NCBI GenBank assembly: GCA_024710535.1
Contig: JANJUO010000420.1
Coordinates: 1 to 9,036, forward strand
DNA from: a bacterium
Lineage (GTDB): Bacteria; Bacteroidota; Ignavibacteria; Kapaibacteriales; UBA2268
Length of the DNA: 9,036 nt
Direction: 5' to 3'
In this document: piece after piece, positions 5,165 through 9,036 of the stretch
Layout of the letters: each line of letters opens with the position of its first letter
Numbering within the stretch: position 1 is the first letter of the stretch
Translations under genes and position numbers: made by a program
The notes under the pieces: model-generated
The model's database searches: none
What the model was told of the DNA's origin: nothing
What the model saw: the letters and a program-made list of their open reading frames with translations, nothing else

Positions 5165-6892
5165 ATGAAGTTATTTTTTAAATTCAATTTATTATCGGTT
5201 ATGGCAATGGTCATTATCGCTGGAATTTTTGTTTCTTCCTGCAATAAAGCCGATGCACCCGCAAATGAGGAGCAGAAAAAGATGGAAGAAAGATTCGAGA
5301 AATTCAAAAATGATTATTTGACTTCTGTAAAGCCAATTTTAATCAAAATGAATACCGCTTATTTTGATGCTTCAATCAACAGCACAGACGAAAAATGGAA
5401 AGAAGTTACAAACAACGAAAAATTATATAACGACTATGTTTCAAACAAAGAAAGATTTGCCGAACTTAAGCAAATTTATGATTCAAAATTGATTAGCGAT
5501 CCCGATAAAGCTCGCGAATTGAAAATCTATTTCAACGAATTTTCTTCAAAGCAAGTTGATACTGCAAAATTGAATAAACTTTCGGAAATGACTACTAATT
5601 TGGAAGGTAAATATTCCAAATTCCGCGCAAAATTCGGTGCAAAAACTTATACTGATAATGACGTAGAAAATACTTTGAAAAATTCTACAAATTCTAAAGA
5701 ATTGGAAGGCGTTTGGACTGCTCATAAAGAAATCGGACCAATCGTTGCCACTGATATTATTGCACTTGTAAAATTGAGAAACGAAGTTGCAAGAGATTTG
5801 GGCTACAAAAATTATCATGAAATGAGTTTGACTTTGTCTGACCAAAATCCTGCTGATGTAATGAAATTATTTGATGAACTTGATGCTCTGACAAGAGATG
5901 CATTTGCCAAATTAAAATCAGAAATGGACATTACTCTCGCAAAAAGATTGAAAATTACTCCAGAACAAATGATGCCTTGGCACTATCAAAACAGATATTT
6001 CCAAGAAGCTCCACAAATTTACGATATTGATTTGGACAAATTCTACAAAGGCAAGGACATCGTTAAACTTACCGTGGATTATTACAAGGGATTGAATTTG
6101 CCAATTGATAAATTGGTTGCAAACAGCGATTTATATGAAAAAGAAGGCAAAAATCAGCACGCATATTGCATCACAATCGACAAAGATGCTCCAGATATTC
6201 GCGTTCTTTGCAATGTTACCGACAATTCAAAATGGATGGAAACAATGCTTCACGAATATGGACACGCTTTGTATGATAATTATTATACCAAAGATTATCC
6301 ATGGGCATTCAAATCTCCTGCTCACATTTTCACAACTGAAGCAATTGCTATGCTTTTTGGCAGATTTGCAAATAATGCAGATTGGATGAAAGCAATGCTC
6401 GGTTTGGACGACAAAACTACTGCTGAAGTTAAAGATGTTGCTCAAAAAACTCTTCGTCTTCAACAATTAGTATTCAGCCGTTGGTCACAAGTTATGTTCA
6501 GATTCGAAAGTGCAATGTATGATAATCCGGATCAAGATTTGAACAAATTATGGTGGGACCTTGTTGAAAAATATCAAATGATTAAACGTCCTGCAAACAG
6601 AAATATGCCAGATTGGGCAACAAAAATACACGTTGCAACAAGTCCTTGCTATTATCATAACTATCATTTGGGTGAACTATTGGCATCTCAACTTTACTTC
6701 ACAATTGCAGACAAAGTTCTTGGCAAACCAAACGATATGACTTTGAGCTTTATAAACGAACCCAAAGTTGGCGAATATTTAATCAAAAATGTATTTTCAG
6801 TTGGTTCAAAATACTACTGGAACGATATGATTGAAAAAGCAACCGGTGAGAAACTCACTGCAAAATTTTATGCAAAGCAATTTGTAGATTAA
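5165..6892 (+). CDS. M2-family (ACE-like) zinc peptidyl-dipeptidase, lipoprotein
   Basis: A 575-residue metallopeptidase of the angiotensin-converting-enzyme family, expected to remove C-terminal dipeptides from peptides in the periplasm or at the cell surface. A lipoprotein signal is visible: hydrophobic residues 9-23 and lipobox VSSC with Cys26, followed by a polar linker. The rest is largely helical. The zinc site is HEYGH at 363-367 with catalytic Glu364, and the third ligand is Glu392 in TTEAIAMLFGR, 25 residues after His367, close to ACE spacing. SPCYYHNYHLGELLASQL at 493-510 corresponds to the substrate- and transition-state-binding His/Tyr region of ACE. Length matches bacterial single-domain M2 enzymes. 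The ATG at 5165 directly precedes the signal peptide and lies 14 nt after the promoter repeat; an intrinsic terminator follows the stop. Its substrate is unknown; peptide scavenging is the simplest guess. Confidence 0.93.
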   Translation: MKLFFKFNLLSVMAMVIIAGIFVSSCNKADAPANEEQKKMEERFEKFKNDYLTSVKPILIKMNTAYFDASINSTDEKWKEVTNNEKLYNDYVSNKERFAELKQIYDSKLISDPDKARELKIYFNEFSSKQVDTAKLNKLSEMTTNLEGKYSKFRAKFGAKTYTDNDVENTLKNSTNSKELEGVWTAHKEIGPIVATDIIALVKLRNEVARDLGYKNYHEMSLTLSDQNPADVMKLFDELDALTRDAFAKLKSEMDITLAKRLKITPEQMMPWHYQNRYFQEAPQIYDIDLDKFYKGKDIVKLTVDYYKGLNLPIDKLVANSDLYEKEGKNQHAYCITIDKDAPDIRVLCNVTDNSKWMETMLHEYGHALYDNYYTKDYPWAFKSPAHIFTTEAIAMLFGRFANNADWMKAMLGLDDKTTAEVKDVAQKTLRLQQLVFSRWSQVMFRFESAMYDNPDQDLNKLWWDLVEKYQMIKRPANRNMPDWATKIHVATSPCYYHNYHLGELLASQLYFTIADKVLGKPNDMTLSFINEPKVGEYLIKNVFSVGSKYYWNDMIEKATGEKLTAKFYAKQFVD

Positions 6893-6910
6893 GATTTATT
6901 CTAAAAAGCA

Positions 6911-6945
6911 AAAACGCCTTCTCGGATTGGGAAGGCGTTTTTTTT
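6911..6945 (+). terminator. Intrinsic terminator of the M2 peptidase gene
   Basis: AAAACGCCTTC (6911-6921) pairs with GAAGGCGTTTT (6931-6941); the stem can extend inward by T-G and C-G pairs to 6923/6929, leaving a 5-nt loop. An unbroken run of T (6938-6945) follows. It lies 18 nt after the stop codon and is the clearest terminator in the window. Confidence 0.93.
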
Positions 6946-7142
6946 GTTAATTTTTGATATTGGCTATTGTCCATCAAAAAAATCTATTCTGCAACATAAG
7001 CATAAAATTCCATTTCATCAAAATCGACAATTTCCACAACCGAATTTAATCATTATGATTTTTACGGCAACACAGCAAATTTCTTTGAAATAGGCAGAAT
7101 TCTTGTGCCATCTGAGCGATAGCCACAAAAAACAAAACCCAT
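6946..7142 (-). other. Non-coding stretch with coding-like scraps, possible dispersed repeat
   Basis: No full gene is seen here. On the minus strand a 26-codon frame at 7142-7062 starts ATG and contains YRSDGTRILPISKKFAVLP before a TAA, and in another frame 7046-6984 reads VVEIVDFDEMEFYAYVAE before a TAG. Both look more like protein than random AT-rich DNA. They overlap the minus-strand terminator, so a working gene is unlikely. They may be decayed gene ends or a repeat that occurs elsewhere in the genome. A weak hairpin, TTTTTGA (6951-6957) with TCAAAAA (6974-6980), also lies here. Confidence 0.3.
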
Positions 7143-7160
7143 AGCATAAATATGGGTTTT
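7127..7160 (-). terminator. Intrinsic terminator of the T9SS cargo gene
   Basis: AAAACCCATA (7134-7143) pairs perfectly with TATGGGTTTT (7151-7160) around a 7-nt loop. Read on the minus strand the stem is followed by G and then six T (7132-7127), as expected for the gene ending at 7210. On the plus strand there is only a T5 tail, so it may be partly bidirectional. Confidence 0.8.
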
Positions 7161-7209
7161 TGTTAGGTAATTTCTTTGACAAGTTTTTTGATATCTATTT
7201 GTATGAGAA

Positions 7210-8403
7210 CTACTGTGCAACAATAATTTTTGTCTGTGACAATAATTTATTATTTAAATCATATAAACTTACAAAGTAAATTCCGTTAGGGTAATTATTA
7301 TTTAATTTAATAGAACTTTTTATTTCAGTAATAGAAAATTTTTCAGTTACATTGCCAAAAATATCAGAAACTAATATACTGCCACTACTGGTAAAATTGT
7401 CGCTAATGATTATTTGGGAATCTAATTGTAAAGGATTGGGATAAACTGAAACTATTCCATTATTTAAGTTTGTTTCTTCTATAGATAATTCTTTTGCGAC
7501 ATCAATATCAAATATAACATCGTTTGGTTTTGTAAATGACGAATCATAATTTATTGTAAGCAATGGACTTTGTTTATTCGCTCTCCAAAATATTAAACTA
7601 TGTGAAGTTGATTTGGCGCCCTGTTCAACTCCAAATGCCTTCAATAATTCAATTGATGCAGGTTTTTCTTGTAAAAAGAAACTATCAATTCTTGCGGTGG
7701 TTCGTTGAATTAAAACAACATCGTAATCTTTACTGACGCCATTTGTTTCTTTTAAATTTGGAACTTTAAGTGAGCCCCAACCTACTACTGAATCAGTTTG
7801 TTCTATATGAGAAACTTTGTGTGCAAGATTATCGTAAATTTTCAAAGAAAAAATATTTAGTTTAAAAAATAGTGATTTAACAAAATTACTTGTAATTGAT
7901 GTAGCATATTTTGAAGGAAATTTAATAATAAATCTCGGATTATCAAAAGGATAGAATTGATAGGGGATAAAAATATTATCAAGTTCATTTCCTGTTAAAT
8001 CTCCAATGTTTATTTTCTGAGAGTATGGAAATCCCCAAACCATATTTTTATAACCTTCTTCATCAACTTTGTAGAACTCATCGTAATAATACCCACGGTT
8101 AAATGCCAATACTTCAAAGAAATCATGATAAACAAATAAACCTTTCATTGTTGGATATGTAGTAATTTCCGAAATTAGTTTCTTAATTATTAAATCTGAA
8201 GTATCAAGATTTGAATAATCCCATTTTTGATTTTCCCCATATAGTGGCTTTTCAACAGATTGCAATGCGTTTGGGGAAAGTCTTGCCAAAGAATCTGTAC
8301 GAGGAACAATTTTAAAATTGTCCTTATCAATAAAAAATTCGTTTTGTGCAACTGCGCATAGACTTGAAATTATTAGCAATACCATTAATAATTTACGAAA
8401 CAT
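7210..8403 (-). CDS. Secreted protein with type IX secretion system C-terminal sorting domain
   Basis: From ATG 8403 the protein is 397 residues. Residues 1-20 (MFRKLLMVLL...CAVAQ) form a Sec signal peptide with likely cleavage after AVAQ. The frame stays open 22 codons further up to 8469, but ATG 8403 fits the signal peptide and has GAGG 5 nt upstream. The middle, about 21-315, has no enzyme motif I recognise; GENQKWDYSNLD at 56-67 and GWGSLKVPNLKE...DSFF at 208-243 resemble segments seen in many T9SS cargo proteins of the group. Residues about 317-397 are a type A sorting domain: VYPNP at 320-324, SGSILVSDIFGNV near 340-352, a NGIYFVSLYD strand and the terminal KIIVAQ. Such domains guide export across the outer membrane and are removed as the protein is attached or released. 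The rest of the T9SS is not in the window. The gene stands alone with its own terminator. Confidence 0.9.
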   Translation of the reverse strand: MFRKLLMVLLIISSLCAVAQNEFFIDKDNFKIVPRTDSLARLSPNALQSVEKPLYGENQKWDYSNLDTSDLIIKKLISEITTYPTMKGLFVYHDFFEVLAFNRGYYYDEFYKVDEEGYKNMVWGFPYSQKINIGDLTGNELDNIFIPYQFYPFDNPRFIIKFPSKYATSITSNFVKSLFFKLNIFSLKIYDNLAHKVSHIEQTDSVVGWGSLKVPNLKETNGVSKDYDVVLIQRTTARIDSFFLQEKPASIELLKAFGVEQGAKSTSHSLIFWRANKQSPLLTINYDSSFTKPNDVIFDIDVAKELSIEETNLNNGIVSVYPNPLQLDSQIIISDNFTSSGSILVSDIFGNVTEKFSITEIKSSIKLNNNYPNGIYFVSLYDLNNKLLSQTKIIVAQ

Positions 8404-8637
8404 ACTAACCTCGTTTTTAATTTTAAATTTGTTTCTCAAATAAATTATGAAAAACACGAATACAAACATTTAATTTAACCTTTTTATATTTTATGACCAA
8501 ACATTAATAAATGATAATATAATTGTTTTAAATTTTCGTTCTACTTACAACACAAATATTAGTCATTCATTTTATGAAAACAAAATTCTCATATTTGCCA
8601 CGTAATTATGGACTGTGTCTTAATTATATTAAAATTG
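8404..8637. other. Upstream region of the T9SS cargo gene, no gene seen
   Basis: AT-rich leader and promoter space of the minus-strand gene starting at 8403. GAGG at 8409-8412 is its ribosome binding site. I find no exact TAnnTTTG box on the minus strand; near matches with a 3-nt gap (TAATGTTTG, TAATATTTG) exist. A 28-codon plus-strand frame (8574-8660) has no support. Confidence 0.5.
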
Positions 8638-8987
8638 GTAACTACTCCGCTGCTTTGTAAATTTTTGATTTGTTTGCTACTTGAATGCAATAACGTTAAT
8701 CTTTTTTAAATTATAGAAATTTTAAAATGAAAATTCCTTGAAAATCCCATAGGGATTACATATTTGTAACATAGAATTTCCCCGTAAGTTCTTACAATCC
8801 AGTATGGATTGCATATACATAATGTAACATTCAACTCCTACGGAGTTGCTGTGGTCGGGGCGTTCTTTCTTTATTACAAACATTTATTCCCTAACGGGAA
8901 TTTCAATGAAATTTATTATTTGTTAAAATTATCAACTATGAACATTTACAGATGGCGTAAATTTATTTAATCAGGCTGAGTAGTTAC
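8638..8987. mobile_element. Possible miniature inverted-repeat element, 350 bp
   Basis: GTAACTACTCCGC at 8638-8650 and its inverted partner at 8975-8987 (12 of 13 positions match, the first 10 exactly) bound a gene-free interval holding a hairpin cluster. Ends beginning 5'-GTAA are typical of IS66-family elements, but that is a weak hint. The flanks (taaaattg on the left, tttttctt on the right) show no target duplication, and no transposase is inside. It could equally be a chance inverted repeat or the remains of a larger element. Confidence 0.3.
8743..8901. repeat. Cluster of five short hairpins with related linkers
   Basis: Four clean stem-loops lie in 160 bp: AATCCC-ATA-GGGATT (8743-8757), CAATCC-AGTAT-GGATTG (8795-8811), CAACTCC-TAC-GGAGTTG (8832-8848) and ATTCCC-TAAC-GGGAAT (8886-8901). 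A fifth, weaker one, GAATTT-CCCCGT-AAGTTC with a wobble, is at 8774-8791. Stems share a TCC...GGA core but differ in sequence. The linkers after the first and third share CATAT and TGTAACAT. This looks like a REP-like palindromic repeat family mobilised in clusters in many Bacteroidota genomes; it is not a CRISPR, because the repeats are not identical and no unique spacers of even length separate them. Confidence 0.7.
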
Positions 8988-9036
8988 TTTTTCTTTTACG
9001 CTTATTTCCACTTGGTTTTGGGTTTACCATCCCAAT
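8971..9036 (-). CDS. Partial: C-terminal 21 residues of a protein with a basic tail
   Basis: An open minus-strand frame enters from the right edge and stops at TGA 8973-8971. It reads IGMVNPKPSGNKRKRK then SNYSA. The Lys/Arg-rich tail is like that of many nucleic-acid-binding proteins, but no family can be named from this length. The codons for NYSA are the right inverted repeat of the possible element, so the present end of the protein may be supplied by an insertion. It could also be a chance open frame of 21 codons. Confidence 0.35.
   Translation of the reverse strand: MGMVNPKPSGNKRKRKSNYSA

Noticed and set aside
5546..6466. Open frames on both strands inside the M2 peptidase gene
   Set aside because: They are shadows of the peptidase coding sequence with unnatural composition and no start signals.
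8404..8469. N-terminal extension of the T9SS protein up to TTG/ATG 8469
   Set aside because: The extension would bury the signal peptide behind 22 residues; ATG 8403 has a GAGG at the right distance and a standard signal sequence.
8610..8620. GGACTGTGTCT, which resembles terminal repeats of some IS256-type elements
   Set aside because: No inverted partner and no transposase lie in the window, and eleven bases are too few to support a call.
8574..8660. A 28-codon plus-strand frame ending GNYSAAL
   Set aside because: No ribosome binding site, no recognisable protein features, and it merely runs into the left inverted repeat.
8743..8901. Repeated short palindromes read as a CRISPR array
   Set aside because: The hairpins differ in sequence and length, and the intervals are short, uneven and share words, so they are not identical repeats with unique spacers.

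Overview
The window is strongly AT-rich and looks like a chromosome segment from the Bacteroidota/Chlorobiota/Ignavibacteriota/Kapabacteria (FCB) group. The evidence is a secreted protein with a type IX secretion sorting domain (VYPNP motif, minus strand, 7210-8403), several promoter-like TAnnTTTG boxes of the Bacteroidota type, weak Shine-Dalgarno use, and a Mrp protein lacking the C-terminal CxxC. No finer placement is possible from the sequence alone.

Layout. Positions 1-4483 are a minus-strand gene train, read right to left: an outer-membrane-type lipoprotein resembling ABC-transport auxiliary (PqiC-like) proteins, birA (biotin-protein ligase without HTH), coaX (type III pantothenate kinase), grpE, mrp/apbC (Fe-S carrier ATPase), a stand-alone NifU C-terminal domain protein, and the N-terminal end of a Cys-rich 'KPCGGP' protein that runs off the left edge. 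The first three are 1 nt apart or overlap, and mrp and nifU-like are 3 nt apart, so they are probably cotranscribed in blocks. A possible internal promoter lies before grpE. The shared theme is housekeeping: cofactor supply (CoA, biotin), Fe-S maturation and protein folding.

Positions 4484-6945 run on the plus strand: a small four-helix membrane protein with a GTG start, then a large lipoprotein peptidase of the M2 (ACE-like) family with HEYGH, closed by a clear intrinsic terminator. The most striking non-coding feature is that both genes are preceded by the same 62-bp sequence (2 mismatches), spaced 474 bp apart. It contains a candidate promoter, so the small gene and the peptidase gene seem to carry duplicated copies of one promoter.

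Positions 6946-7209 are a convergent intergenic region with a second terminator for the minus strand and coding-like scraps that may be a dispersed repeat. Then comes the T9SS cargo gene. Positions 8404-9036 hold almost no coding sequence: a possible miniature element bounded by 13-bp inverted repeats (8638-8987) encloses a cluster of five short hairpins, and a minus-strand gene enters from the right edge, its last codons overlapping the right inverted repeat.

I see no complete novel defence or mobile system. The parts most worth following are the duplicated promoter, the hairpin cluster with its inverted-repeat boundary, and the two truncated genes at the edges.
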